Shown in pieces: positions 35,696 to 44,264 of a stretch of DNA of 64,000 nucleotides. Positions within the stretch are counted from its first letter, which is position 1; each line of letters opens with the position of its first letter. Made by a program: the position numbers and the translations under genes. This DNA comes from Cupriavidus necator (GTDB lineage: Bacteria; Pseudomonadota; Gammaproteobacteria; Burkholderiales; Burkholderiaceae). Where the stretch lies: the NCBI RefSeq assembly GCF_013141915.1, contig NZ_SROX01000003.1:310001-374000 (forward strand). The letters run 5' to 3'. A model generated the notes under the pieces. That model did no database searches and was not told the origin of the DNA. It saw only the letters and a program-made list of their open reading frames with translations.

Positions 35696-37374
35696 GCTCC
35701 TGCTGTAGCGCTGGCCTTGTAGCGCACCGCCTGCGGCTTGAGTTCGCCACGCATGGTCATCTCGACCAGATCGCGTTTCAGGATCTTGCCGCTGGGTGTC
35801 AGCGGGAACTGGTCCAGGCCCAGGAAGTACTCCGGCATGTCGTACTTCGACAGGCCGCAGCTCGCCAGGTGGGCGAGCATGTCAGCCGGTTCCAGCGTTT
35901 GACCCGCGCGGAGCACAACCGACAGGCAGACCTTCTCGCCGAGTCGTTCGTCCTGCACGGGATAGGCCGCTGCGCGCTCCACCAGGGGATGCCGCATGGC
36001 CAGTTCCTCGATACGGGCGGGGTGGATATTGTGGCCGCCGCGGATGATCAGGTCCTTCTTGCGCCCGACGATCACGATGCAGCCGTTCTCGTCGATGATC
36101 CCGAGGTCGCCGCTCATGAACCAGCCATGGATGTTGAACGACGTTTCCGTGGCGACCTGGTTGCTGAAGTAGCCCAGCATCAGCAAGCCGCCGCGCCCGC
36201 CGATCTCACCGATCTCGCCCACTTCGGCCTCGACGTCCCAGTTGTCCTGCTTCCACAGGCGGACCTCATATCCGCGGCACGCGCGCCCGCATGTCGACAC
36301 AATGGTGTCCGCGGTATCGGACGGGATGGTGTAGTTGTGCGAACCGTTCTCGGTCATGCCGTAGACGTTCTGCGGCGTCACGCCGAGCGTCAGGAACTTC
36401 TGCGCCACATCACGCGGGATTGCCGCGCCCGCCATGTAGAAGGTGCGGACTTCGCCGAGGGACGTCAGCTTGCGGTCGCGCACGGCCTGCAGAATGTCCA
36501 TGGCGTGGGTCGGCACCCCCATCACATACGTGGCGCCGGTTTCCAGGATCCAATCGAGAGCATGCTTGCCGGCACGCAGGTTGGTCATGACCAGCTCCGC
36601 GCCTGCCACCAGCACTTGTTCCAGGGCCACGGTGGCAATGTGGTGGCTCATCGGGCTCAGCGTCAGAACCGTGGTATCGGCCGAGTGACCCCAGTCGTTG
36701 ACCAGTGCGCGTCCGTTGGCCAGCAGCGTGTTGTCGCTGTGCATCACACCCTTGGGGAGGCCTGTGGTGCCAGACGTGAAGGCCAGATACACGATCTTGT
36801 CCGGGTTCAGGTCCGGCGTCGACAGTGCGGAGGGCGGCAGCTGATCCGGGAATGGATGGGCGTCGGCGGGCAGGGTGAAGTCGCCATTGGCCTGGCCGGG
36901 CATGGCAAACATGGCGGCGAGCGTCGGAATGTCGGCGGCGCGGCCGAAGATCGAGTTGTGGTCCGAATCGGCGCCGTAGCCGGGCATTGCGAACAGGGCC
37001 CGGCACTGGATGCGGTTCAGCAGCGTGCAGATCTCGTCGACGGTGTAGTTCTGGTGCAGTGACGGGCAACAGACGTAGCCATTGCGCGAGCAGGCCAGGA
37101 ACACGATGGTTGCCTGTACCACGTTGGGCAGCCAGATGCCGACCCGGTCACCAGGTTTCAGGCCCTGCCTGTGCAGCGCCTCGGCTACGCTATCGACCCA
37201 GTCGACCACTTCGCGCCAGGTCAACCGGACATCCGCGTCGCGCAGGGCGGCCGACGTGGGGCGTTCCCGCGAATGGCGACGGGCGAGCGTGTAAAGGGTC
37301 TCCTGCTGCCAGATCCCCGACAGGTAGTAGTCCCGTGCATTCTGCGGATTGTGCAGCGTCAGGATGTTTTGCAT
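35692..37374 (-). CDS. Acyl-CoA ligase (AliA-like, alicyclic acid activating)
   Basis: AMP-forming ligase of 560 residues. It has the P-loop FTSGTTGLPKGV, the adenine-binding region YGMTENGS, the hinge SGDLGIIDENGC...GRKKD and the catalytic Lys in TPSGKILKRDL. Its organisation resembles cyclohexanecarboxylate-CoA ligase and related aryl/alicyclic ligases. It is unlike the ligase of the first module. The frame runs up to 37527, but ATG 37374 lies 16 bases after the BadI-like gene and gives a natural N-terminus. Substrate specificity is inferred from neighbours. Confidence 0.83.
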   Translation of the reverse strand: MQNILTLHNPQNARDYYLSGIWQQETLYTLARRHSRERPTSAALRDADVRLTWREVVDWVDSVAEALHRQGLKPGDRVGIWLPNVVQATIVFLACSRNGYVCCPSLHQNYTVDEICTLLNRIQCRALFAMPGYGADSDHNSIFGRAADIPTLAAMFAMPGQANGDFTLPADAHPFPDQLPPSALSTPDLNPDKIVYLAFTSGTTGLPKGVMHSDNTLLANGRALVNDWGHSADTTVLTLSPMSHHIATVALEQVLVAGAELVMTNLRAGKHALDWILETGATYVMGVPTHAMDILQAVRDRKLTSLGEVRTFYMAGAAIPRDVAQKFLTLGVTPQNVYGMTENGSHNYTIPSDTADTIVSTCGRACRGYEVRLWKQDNWDVEAEVGEIGEIGGRGGLLMLGYFSNQVATETSFNIHGWFMSGDLGIIDENGCIVIVGRKKDLIIRGGHNIHPARIEELAMRHPLVERAAAYPVQDERLGEKVCLSVVLRAGQTLEPADMLAHLASCGLSKYDMPEYFLGLDQFPLTPSGKILKRDLVEMTMRGELKPQAVRYKASATAGA

Positions 37375-37390
37375 GATCTTCACCCGGGCA

Positions 37391-38170
37391 TCAATGGCCA
37401 AATTTGGAAGCATCCGGCTTGCGGCGTTCGGCAAACGCCGCCGCCAGTTCGTCGTGTTCGCTGGTGTCGAGATAACCGCGCAGCAGCAGGTCATGCGCCA
37501 TGCGGGACAGCCCGCTGACACCGCCATGACGCGCGTTGAACGCGCTCTTCAGCGAGGCGAGCGCAAACGCGCCGCGCTCGGCCACCTCCAGCGCATATTC
37601 GCGCGTGGCTTCGGCCAGTTGCTCATCCGGGACGACGCGATTGATCAGCCCGATTTCCATGGCTTCGCGTGCCGTCATCTTGGGATTGCGATACCAGATG
37701 TCCTTGGCGCGCTTCTTTCCCACCAGGTCTTCCAGATACCAGGTGCCATAGCCCGCATCGAAGCTGCCGACCATCGGACCGACCTGGCGAAAGATGGCCG
37801 ACTCCTTGGCAATGGTCAGGTCGCAGACCACCTGCAGCACGTTGCCGCCGCCGACGGCAAAGCCGTTCACCGAGGCGATGACCGGCTTCTGCAGGCGGTC
37901 GATGCTTTCGTACATCTCCAGCGTCGGCAGCACGCCCGCGTAGAGCGTGGTGTCCTGCATGCCGTCCTTGCGCCCGCCAGTGCAGAAGAACTTGTCGCCC
38001 GCGCCGGTGATCACGATGACGCGGGTGCGGGTTTCGCGGCGGATCGCGTTGATGCAGTCACGGATCTCGTGGCACATGGTCTCGGTGAACATGTTGCCGT
38101 CGTGGGGACGGTTCAGCGTGATCGTGCCGATGGGGCCGTCTTCCTTGTAGAGAATTTCGGTATAGGACAT
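37391..38170 (-). CDS. BadI/MenB-like crotonase, second ring hydrolase candidate
   Basis: Crotonase-superfamily protein of 259 residues. The catalytic Asp region QVGPMVGSFDAGYGTWY, GFAVGGGNVLQVVCDL and the C-terminal Tyr (GYLDTSEHDE) align with BadI and MenB. FCTGGRKDGMQD replaces the GGDQS stretch seen in BadI, so the ring pocket probably differs. It clearly belongs to the BadI/MenB branch rather than the plain hydratases. It lies 12 bases after the CoA-transferase gene. Likely job: hydrolytic (retro-Dieckmann) opening of a 2-ketocycloalkane carboxyl-CoA, perhaps a substituted or differently sized ring. Confidence 0.76.
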   Translation of the reverse strand: MSYTEILYKEDGPIGTITLNRPHDGNMFTETMCHEIRDCINAIRRETRTRVIVITGAGDKFFCTGGRKDGMQDTTLYAGVLPTLEMYESIDRLQKPVIASVNGFAVGGGNVLQVVCDLTIAKESAIFRQVGPMVGSFDAGYGTWYLEDLVGKKRAKDIWYRNPKMTAREAMEIGLINRVVPDEQLAEATREYALEVAERGAFALASLKSAFNARHGGVSGLSRMAHDLLLRGYLDTSEHDELAAAFAERRKPDASKFGH

Positions 38171-38182
38171 CGTGTCTCCTGT

Positions 38183-39412
38183 TTAGACGATTTCTGAGTC
38201 GATGAGGCCCGCGATGCATGTCGCGGACATGGAAAGTTCTTCCCTGAGAATGCGTTCGGTGTGCTCGCCCAGCGCCGGCGGCGGGTTGCGGAGCACGGCA
38301 CTGGCGCCGTCGAAGCGGATGCCCAGGCCAACCTGCGGCACCAGGCCGGTAATGCCCTGGGTGGCGAAGAACATGCCGCTCTCGCGCAGCGGGATGTCGT
38401 CGGCCAGTTGGTCAATGCTGTTGATGGGGCCGGACGGGATGCGGTGTTGCGCAAACAGCGCAAGCCAGTGCTGGCGTGGTTGCGTCGCAAGGAGTTCGGC
38501 AATGGCCTGCACGATCGCCTGGCGCGCCTCGCGCCGGCGGGCGTTGGTCTCGAATCCCGGTTGCCGCGCGTAGTCCGGACGCCCGACCGCCGTCCAGAAG
38601 CGCTGCCAGATGGCGTCGTTGCCGAGTCCCAGCGTGATGGGGGAATCCGCGGTATCGAAGACCTGATAGATCGCGATCACGGAATCAGTCCCGCCCGAGC
38701 GGTTCGGCGCCTCGCCGGAACCCAGATAGGGCACGATCCGCGGCGCCATGAACCGCGCCATCGTCGCCACCATCGACACATCGATCTGCTTTCCGGCCCC
38801 CGTGCGTTCCCGTTCGAACAGCGCGGCCAGCGTGGCCATGGCAATGTCCTGGCCGGACAGCAGATCGGCGGCAGGGGTGCCGACCTTCTGGGGCGGGCGA
38901 TCCGCCTCGCCGGTCAGGTGCATGACTCCTGAGTAGCCCTCTGCGATGAGGTCGTAGCATGGCAGGTCGGCGCGTTCGCCCTCGAGCCCGAACCCGGTCA
39001 CGGACACATGGATCAGCCTGCCGTTGATGGCCTTGAGCGTCGTGTAATCGAGGCCGAGCTTTTCCTGCACACGCTGGGCGGTGTTGAGGACGACGACGTC
39101 GGCATGGCGCACCAGTTCATGCGCCACCCGCTGGCCCTCCGGGCGTGTGAGGTCGATGGTCATGCTCTGCTTGTTGCGGTTCATGCTCAGGAACCACAGG
39201 GACTCACCGTCCAGGAACGGCGGCCCCCAGCTGCGTGTATCGTCGCCGCCATGGCGCTTTTCCACCTTGACGACCTCGGCCCCCAGGTCGGCGAGCAGGA
39301 GCGTGCCATAAGGGCCAGCCACCGAGGTGGTGAAGTCGAGCACGCGAATACCCCGCAGGCAGGAAAGGCCTGCGCCGGGTGTCTGGAACGGGAGTGTCTT
39401 CAGTGTGTCCAT
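38183..39412 (-). CDS. Family III (CaiB/BaiF) CoA-transferase
   Basis: CoA-transferase of 409 residues with the family opening LRGIRVLDFTTSVAGPYGTLLLADLGAEVVKVE and the catalytic Asp in GTPAADLLSGQD. It lacks the His/Glu pair of the racemases, so CoA transfer between carboxylates is likely. It is the first gene of the minus-strand operon, and its start lies about 24 bases downstream of the transcription start predicted from an exact sigma-54 promoter. It may offer an ATP-independent way to activate the acid alongside the ligase. Confidence 0.86.
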   Translation of the reverse strand: MDTLKTLPFQTPGAGLSCLRGIRVLDFTTSVAGPYGTLLLADLGAEVVKVEKRHGGDDTRSWGPPFLDGESLWFLSMNRNKQSMTIDLTRPEGQRVAHELVRHADVVVLNTAQRVQEKLGLDYTTLKAINGRLIHVSVTGFGLEGERADLPCYDLIAEGYSGVMHLTGEADRPPQKVGTPAADLLSGQDIAMATLAALFERERTGAGKQIDVSMVATMARFMAPRIVPYLGSGEAPNRSGGTDSVIAIYQVFDTADSPITLGLGNDAIWQRFWTAVGRPDYARQPGFETNARRREARQAIVQAIAELLATQPRQHWLALFAQHRIPSGPINSIDQLADDIPLRESGMFFATQGITGLVPQVGLGIRFDGASAVLRNPPPALGEHTERILREELSMSATCIAGLIDSEIV

Positions 39413-39445
39413 TTCAGGTCGGATCTACGCAAGTGACCGACATAC

Positions 39446-39462
39446 TGCAAAGCGTGTGCCAA
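39446..39462 (-). promoter_or_regulatory. Sigma-54 (-24/-12) promoter of the catabolic operon
   Basis: Read on the minus strand, TTGGCAC-ACGCT-TTGCA is an exact TGGCAC-N5-TTGCW promoter. Transcription should start near 39436, just upstream of the CoA-transferase start at 39412. A sigma-54 activator gene diverges from the same gap. Confidence 0.85.
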
Positions 39463-39466
39463 CACA

Positions 39467-39481
39467 TGGCGCGAAATTTGC
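39467..39481 (+). promoter_or_regulatory. Divergent sigma-54-like element toward the activator gene
   Basis: TGGCGC-GAAAT-TTGC on the plus strand has the invariant GG and GC at the right spacing and one mismatch in the -24 box. It lies 5 bases from the minus-strand promoter, but about 200 bases before the activator start, so its use is uncertain. Confidence 0.45.
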
Positions 39482-39625
39482 GGCTACGCGAGTGATTGCC
39501 TGGGGGCTTAGGCACTGCCTGCGTTAGCGGCCTTGCGGGCGGATCGGAAGGCCGACGAACCGGGGGGAAACTGCTTAGAATGAGACTGTCTTTGCAGTGT
39601 CCTTGCCTGCCATCGAGAAGGCAAT

Positions 39626-39646
39626 TGTGTAGTCGCCGAATACACA
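39626..39646. promoter_or_regulatory. Inverted repeat, candidate upstream activator site
   Basis: TGTGTA-N9-TACACA is a perfect inverted repeat 35 bases before the activator start codon and about 165 bases upstream of the minus-strand sigma-54 promoter, a usual distance for an enhancer site. A related GTGTA...CGAATACAC pair with wider spacing lies at 21823-21848 upstream of the ABC operon promoter. Confidence 0.45.
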
Positions 39647-39680
39647 GCGTTCCGTAAAACAGACGAACCGTGGTGGAGAC

Positions 39681-41363
39681 ATGAAACGAGAATCAGAGGG
39701 CGTCCTCGTACTCGATGCCGAGGGCAACACAACATTCGCCAGCGGACTCGGCAGGGATTCGCTGGTCGCCAAGTCGCTGGGCCGGCTCTGGCAGAACCGC
39801 GACCGCGTGCCGCTCAGGCGGATGTCGGCCATGGCCGACCTGGAGCGCCCACTGACGGTCGCGGCGATCCCGACGCGCGATTCAGTGTGCTTCCTGATCT
39901 TTGCCGTGCAGGAAGGCGATGAGCTGAGCGAGTTCCTGGCAAGCGTGGATGCGGCGCCGGACATCCTCAGGCATTTCATTACCGATCCCTACAAGGCGAT
40001 GGTCGTGGTGGATACGTCGGCGCGCATCACTTACATGAGCCCGGTCCATGAGCGCTTTTTCGGCCTCAAGCATGGCGAGGCGATCGGGCGGGATGTGACA
40101 TCGGTGATCGAGAACACGAAGCTGCAGGAGGTGGTAGCGACCGGCAAGGGGCAGGTGGCCCAGTTGCAGGAGATGAACGGCGTGACGCGCGTGGTGTCGC
40201 GGCTGCCGATCTTCGATCGCAACAAGCGCGTCGTGGCAGCCATCGGGCAGGTGATGTTCAAGGGGCCCGAGGCCATGCGCGAACTCACCGTGGAGCTTGC
40301 CAAGGTCAAGCAGGAACTCGATTTCTATCGCCGGGAGTTGTCCGGGATCCGCAACCGGAGCTACGGCCTGGATCAGATCGTGGGCAGCAGCGATGCCGTG
40401 CGACGGCTGAAGGAGGACATCCTGCGCGTGGCGCCATTGGATGTGCCGGTATTGCTGGCGGGCGAGAGCGGGACCGGCAAGGAGATGGTGGCGCACGCGA
40501 TCCATATGCTAAGCCCGCGCAGCGACAAGCCGTTAGTGCTGGTGAACTCGGCGGCGATGCCGCCCAACCTGGTCGAGAGCGAACTGTTTGGCTATGAGCC
40601 CGGCGCTTTCACCGGCGCGGACCGAAAAGGCCGCAAGGGCAAGTTCGAGGCCGCCGATACCGGCACGCTGTTTCTCGATGAAATCGGCGACATGCCGATC
40701 GACATGCAGGTCAAGCTGCTTCGCGTGCTGCAGGATGGCCAGTTCGAGCGTGTCGGGGGCGATCGCGCCCGGCATTCGGATTTCCGCCTGATATCGGCCA
40801 GCAATCGGGACTTCAAGGCGATGATCGCCAACTCGAGCTTCCGGCTGGACCTGTTCTATCGGATCAGCGCGGTGACGCTGCGGCTGCCGGCATTGCGCGA
40901 CCGTCTGGAGGACATTCCGGAGCTGGCCGATACCTTCCTGGAGGCGTTTGCGATCCGGCACGGCGCGCCGAAGAAGTCGATTGCCGAATCCGCGATCCGC
41001 TTCCTCCAGTCGCGCGCCTGGCCGGGAAATATCCGGCAACTGCAACATGCGATCGAGCGCGCGGCAATCTTCTGCGACGGACCGGTCTTGTCGGTCGCAG
41101 AGTTCGGCAGTATGGAAGGCGCTGAGCAGACGCTGGCGTGGCGCCAGAGCGGAGCCCCGGCGGGCGCCGCGGAAAAGTCGCGGCAGCCCGATATCCGTGA
41201 AGCGAAGGAACGGCTGGAATCGGCGTTGATTTTGGAAGCCATGCGCCGTACCGGTGGTAACAAGAAGCGCGTCGCCGAAGAACTTGGGATCTCGCGTTCG
41301 TACCTCTACAAGCGCCTGAGCATGATGGAGGAAGAAAAGAGCGAGGTGCCGGCGCCGCGCTAG
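39681..41363 (+). CDS. Sigma-54-dependent transcriptional activator, PAS-AAA-Fis type
   Basis: Enhancer-binding protein of 560 residues. The N-terminal 90 residues form a short PAS-like or unrecognised sensor, followed by a PAS domain (about 95-200, YKAMVVVDTSARITYMSP). The AAA domain (about 230-460) has Walker A GESGTGKE, the sigma-54 loop GAFTGA, Walker B GTLFLDEIGD and arginine fingers in FRLDLFYRI. A Fis-type helix-turn-helix (GGNKKRVAEELGISRSYLYKRL) ends the protein. There is no response-regulator receiver domain, so it probably senses a small molecule directly. GGAGAC precedes the start. It diverges from the catabolic operon and is its obvious activator. Confidence 0.93.
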   Translation: MKRESEGVLVLDAEGNTTFASGLGRDSLVAKSLGRLWQNRDRVPLRRMSAMADLERPLTVAAIPTRDSVCFLIFAVQEGDELSEFLASVDAAPDILRHFITDPYKAMVVVDTSARITYMSPVHERFFGLKHGEAIGRDVTSVIENTKLQEVVATGKGQVAQLQEMNGVTRVVSRLPIFDRNKRVVAAIGQVMFKGPEAMRELTVELAKVKQELDFYRRELSGIRNRSYGLDQIVGSSDAVRRLKEDILRVAPLDVPVLLAGESGTGKEMVAHAIHMLSPRSDKPLVLVNSAAMPPNLVESELFGYEPGAFTGADRKGRKGKFEAADTGTLFLDEIGDMPIDMQVKLLRVLQDGQFERVGGDRARHSDFRLISASNRDFKAMIANSSFRLDLFYRISAVTLRLPALRDRLEDIPELADTFLEAFAIRHGAPKKSIAESAIRFLQSRAWPGNIRQLQHAIERAAIFCDGPVLSVAEFGSMEGAEQTLAWRQSGAPAGAAEKSRQPDIREAKERLESALILEAMRRTGGNKKRVAEELGISRSYLYKRLSMMEEEKSEVPAPR

Positions 41364-41405
41364 GCGGTTGCGCGGGCCGGCGGTGCAAGCGTCGCTAGTG
41401 CCCGC

Positions 41406-42464
41406 CTACGGAATGATCCGGTTTGCGCGCAGTTCGTCGAACTGGCGCAGGAACATTTGCTCCGAATCCACGGCTTCGCTGAAGCCATGCTGGCGAGCCT
41501 TGGTGGTGGACGAAATGACGTCGAACTCCGGGGTGAAGACGAAGTTTCCGTACTTCCAGCCCACCAGTTGCTCGTACGGGATCGGCCGCAGGTCGTGCTC
41601 CCTGACCAGTCGCTCCCAGAGCGGTCCCTTGTCGGCCATCATGTGGACCAGATCGATCTTCTGGGCCGCAGCGGTTTCCATGTCGAAGTAGCGCGCGATG
41701 GCGGGCCACAAGTCCTGCCACCGGAAAATGTCGCCGTTGGTGATGTTGAACGGCTCGTTGGCAGCGGCCGGATCGGTTGCCATCCACTTGCAGGCGCGTG
41801 CCAGCAAGCCGCTGTCGGTCACGTTGTACAGCGCGCGCGCGTTGGCCTCGGAGCCCGGATGGCGCAACGGCAGCCCCAGTGCCTTGGAGATAGTGGCGTA
41901 CACGGCGAGGACCATGACGAGATTCATCGGGTTGCCGATGGCAAAGCCGCAGATGCCGTGGGGGCGCGCGGCAGACCACGTCCACGCCTTGCCTTTCTGG
42001 CGCTGGGCGATGAATGCCTGCTGGTCATAGTAGAAGTTGGGCGGCATGTGACCCGGGTCGGTTTCCTTTGCGGGCGTCTTGAACGGTCCGAGATGATTGC
42101 CATACCACTTGGTGCCGTGCATCAGGTTGACGTGCTGGAGCCGGTCCGCCACCGGCTCGATGGCATCCATCAGGTTCGCGAGCAATGCCATGTTCGGCGC
42201 CACCATTTCGGCCCAGCCGGCCTTCTCGATGTAGGCAGAGAAGAAGATATGGGTGACCTCCCGCAGCCCGCCGAGCTTGGCCTTCGTATCGCCGGCGTCA
42301 AGCAGGTCGGCCGGGATGTGGCGGTACTCGCCGGTGATATCTGGCTCGCGACGCGAAACGGCGATCACATCCCATTCCGGGTCGGCGGCAAGCAGCCGCA
42401 GCAGGTTCCGTCCTACCACGCCGGTGGCGCCGGCAATCAGTGCGGTCTTCCTTGGTTGTGTCAT
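41406..42464 (-). CDS. PRISE-type NAD(P)-dependent reductase (extended SDR)
   Basis: Extended SDR of 352 residues with the cofactor motif LIAGATGVVGRNLLRLL. GTKWYG and NFYYDQQ regions correspond to the Lys and Tyr of progesterone 5-beta-reductase/iridoid-synthase-like (PRISE) enzymes, which reduce activated C=C bonds of enones. Bacterial members are known but mostly uncharacterised. It is the last gene of a five-gene operon, 15 bases after an SDR gene, and converges with the sigma-54 activator gene 42 bases away. The substrate is unknown; a cyclic enone would fit. Confidence 0.78.
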   Translation of the reverse strand: MTQPRKTALIAGATGVVGRNLLRLLAADPEWDVIAVSRREPDITGEYRHIPADLLDAGDTKAKLGGLREVTHIFFSAYIEKAGWAEMVAPNMALLANLMDAIEPVADRLQHVNLMHGTKWYGNHLGPFKTPAKETDPGHMPPNFYYDQQAFIAQRQKGKAWTWSAARPHGICGFAIGNPMNLVMVLAVYATISKALGLPLRHPGSEANARALYNVTDSGLLARACKWMATDPAAANEPFNITNGDIFRWQDLWPAIARYFDMETAAAQKIDLVHMMADKGPLWERLVREHDLRPIPYEQLVGWKYGNFVFTPEFDVISSTTKARQHGFSEAVDSEQMFLRQFDELRANRIIP

Positions 42465-42479
42465 GGTGTCTTTTGCTGG

Positions 42480-43196
42480 TTATCGAATGGCCCGGCCGCC
42501 GTCGACGCTCAGGGACGCTCCGGTGATGAAGGCGGCTTCCGCGCTGCACAGGAAGGCCGCCGCCGCTGCCTGGTCTTCCGCGGTCGAGATTCGCTTCAGG
42601 GGATGCAACGCCAGCCGCTCCTGGGCCCGATCCGCGGTGTTGCCATGAATGTTGCGGAACATCGGGGTATCGACGGTGCCGGGGCAGATCGCGTTGACGC
42701 GAATGCCGTCGTTGGCCAGTTCCAGTGCCAGGGCGCGGGTCAGGGAATCCACGCCGCCCTTGCTGGCGGCGTAAGCGCTGTGACGCAGGCTGCCGCGCAG
42801 CGCGTCGATGGAGGCCACATTGAGGATGCACGGCGAGTCGCTGCGCTTCAGCAGCGTCAGCATGGTCCGGCAGCCAAGGAAGGCGCCGGTCAGGTTGACG
42901 CCGATGACTTCGTTCCAGTCCGCCAGGCTGGTGTCCTCCAATGGCGCCTCGCGCAGGATGCCGGCATTGTTCACCAGCACGTCGAGTTGCCCGACTTCGG
43001 TACCGATACGATCTGCCAGCCTTTGCCAGTCCGCTTCGGAGCGGACATCACCGCTTACGGCGCGCTCGCGATCCTGCGGCATGCGGTCAAATCGGTATAC
43101 GGTCCAGCCGTCCCGTTCGAAGCGTTCGGCAATGGCAAGGCCAATGCCAACGGCCGCCCCGGTAACCAGCGCCGTTCTTGGTTTCGCTTCAGGCAT
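42480..43196 (-). CDS. Short-chain dehydrogenase/reductase
   Basis: Classical SDR of 238 residues with TGAAVGIGLAIAE, NNAG, the catalytic Ser in NVASIDA, YAASK for YxxxK, and the C-terminal TGASLSVDGGRAIR. ATG 43196 overlaps the upstream dehydroquinase-like gene by 8 bases. Its position between a dehydratase-like and an enone-reductase-like enzyme suggests it oxidises a ring hydroxyl in the same pathway. Confidence 0.84.
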   Translation of the reverse strand: MPEAKPRTALVTGAAVGIGLAIAERFERDGWTVYRFDRMPQDRERAVSGDVRSEADWQRLADRIGTEVGQLDVLVNNAGILREAPLEDTSLADWNEVIGVNLTGAFLGCRTMLTLLKRSDSPCILNVASIDALRGSLRHSAYAASKGGVDSLTRALALELANDGIRVNAICPGTVDTPMFRNIHGNTADRAQERLALHPLKRISTAEDQAAAAAFLCSAEAAFITGASLSVDGGRAIR

Positions 43197-43632
43197 GTTT
43201 GTTCCTCTTGTGAATGACCTTCTGGATGGCAACCAGCGCAAGCCGGTAGGAGTCGACACCAAGCCCTGTCACCATGCCTGCGCTCTCGGAAGCGGTAACA
43301 GAATGCATGCCGCGGGCGTCGATATTGCTCATATGCACTTCGATGTAGGGCAGCGGCACCGCTTTCAGGCAATCGCGCAAGGCATGACCCGCATAGAGAA
43401 AGCCCGCGGGATTCATGACAAGACCGTCTACTTGCTCGCGTGTGGCGCGATAAATGGCGCTGATGGCTTCACCTTCGACGTTGGTGTAGAGGATGTCGAG
43501 TTGCATGCCGAGCCCCACGGCGTCCGCGCGCAGGATGTCGTCCAGTTCGGCGGCGGTGGTGGTGCCATAGATTTCCGGCTGGCGAAAACCCAGATACTCC
43601 ATGTTGGCACCCTGGATCAGCAGAATTCGCAT
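43189..43632 (-). CDS. Atypical type II 3-dehydroquinate dehydratase-like protein
   Basis: Protein of 147 residues with the type II dehydroquinase fold. LGFRQPEIYGTTTAAELD keeps the catalytic Arg and Tyr, NPAGFLYAGHALRDCL keeps the Asn, and IEVHMSNIDAR keeps the His. The His normally found in the AGGLTHTS-type stretch is Tyr here, and the EEFRRHS-type segment with its substrate-binding Arg is shortened to GMHS. It is therefore probably not a housekeeping AroQ but a relative acting on another cyclic hydroxy-ketone. The start overlaps the upstream stop as TAATG. Confidence 0.8.
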   Translation of the reverse strand: MRILLIQGANMEYLGFRQPEIYGTTTAAELDDILRADAVGLGMQLDILYTNVEGEAISAIYRATREQVDGLVMNPAGFLYAGHALRDCLKAVPLPYIEVHMSNIDARGMHSVTASESAGMVTGLGVDSYRLALVAIQKVIHKRNKHA

Positions 43633-44264
43633 TACAAGTCCTCCTGGTTCAGTGAGCACAGCAGACGATAGGTGCCGACGTAGGCGTCCGGGAACTGCCG
43701 GCGCAGCGTGTTCGCCACGCGATTTGCCACTTCGGGCCGCAGGTATTCCAACACCAGGCAGGCGTTGATCTTCACGTCACCGCCGCGCAGTGCTTCTTCT
43801 GCGGAGATCTCCTTCGTGTCGGGCTCCGCCGAGATCCACATCTCGGAATGCGTGTGCGCCGCGTCGACCTCCAGCATGCCAACGGCGTCGCGCAGCCGCG
43901 GGTAGGCATCGGCTGCATTCAGCGCAACGGTCAGCACCACGCTGCCGCGACTCGCCCCGCGGAGATCGCGCCGCTCGCAGACCGTGCGGGACATGTTGGT
44001 GAAGCCGTCCTGCATCATGGAGATGGTGCGCGCGGTGGGGTGGGCGAGCCGTTCGCGATATGCCGCCGACCTCAGCACCTCGGGATGGACCACCTCGTAG
44101 GTGGTCAGGAACTGCCGCGAAGCGCAGATGGCTTCGAACCGGCGACCCGTCAGGAAGCCGGCGATGCCAAGCCGCTCCGGCAGGTGTTCCTCCTGATACC
44201 AGGATTCGTAGGCTGCTGCGCGCGACGCATTGCAGTCATTCCAGATAGCCAGGATCCCGCTCAT
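43632..44264 (-). CDS. EthD/DUF4286-like protein
   Basis: Protein of 210 residues. Its opening MSGILAIWNDC...YESWYQEEHLPERLGIAGFLTGRRF fits DUF4286/EthD-type ferredoxin-fold proteins, with the WY-EHLPER signature. Such proteins are often found beside catabolic oxygenases, hydrolases and dehydratases, but their role is unclear; small isomerase or lyase activity or product handling have been suggested for relatives. ATG 44264 overlaps the MFS stop as ATGA. No catalytic residues can be assigned with confidence. Confidence 0.7.
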   Translation of the reverse strand: MSGILAIWNDCNASRAAAYESWYQEEHLPERLGIAGFLTGRRFEAICASRQFLTTYEVVHPEVLRSAAYRERLAHPTARTISMMQDGFTNMSRTVCERRDLRGASRGSVVLTVALNAADAYPRLRDAVGMLEVDAAHTHSEMWISAEPDTKEISAEEALRGGDVKINACLVLEYLRPEVANRVANTLRRQFPDAYVGTYRLLCSLNQEDL

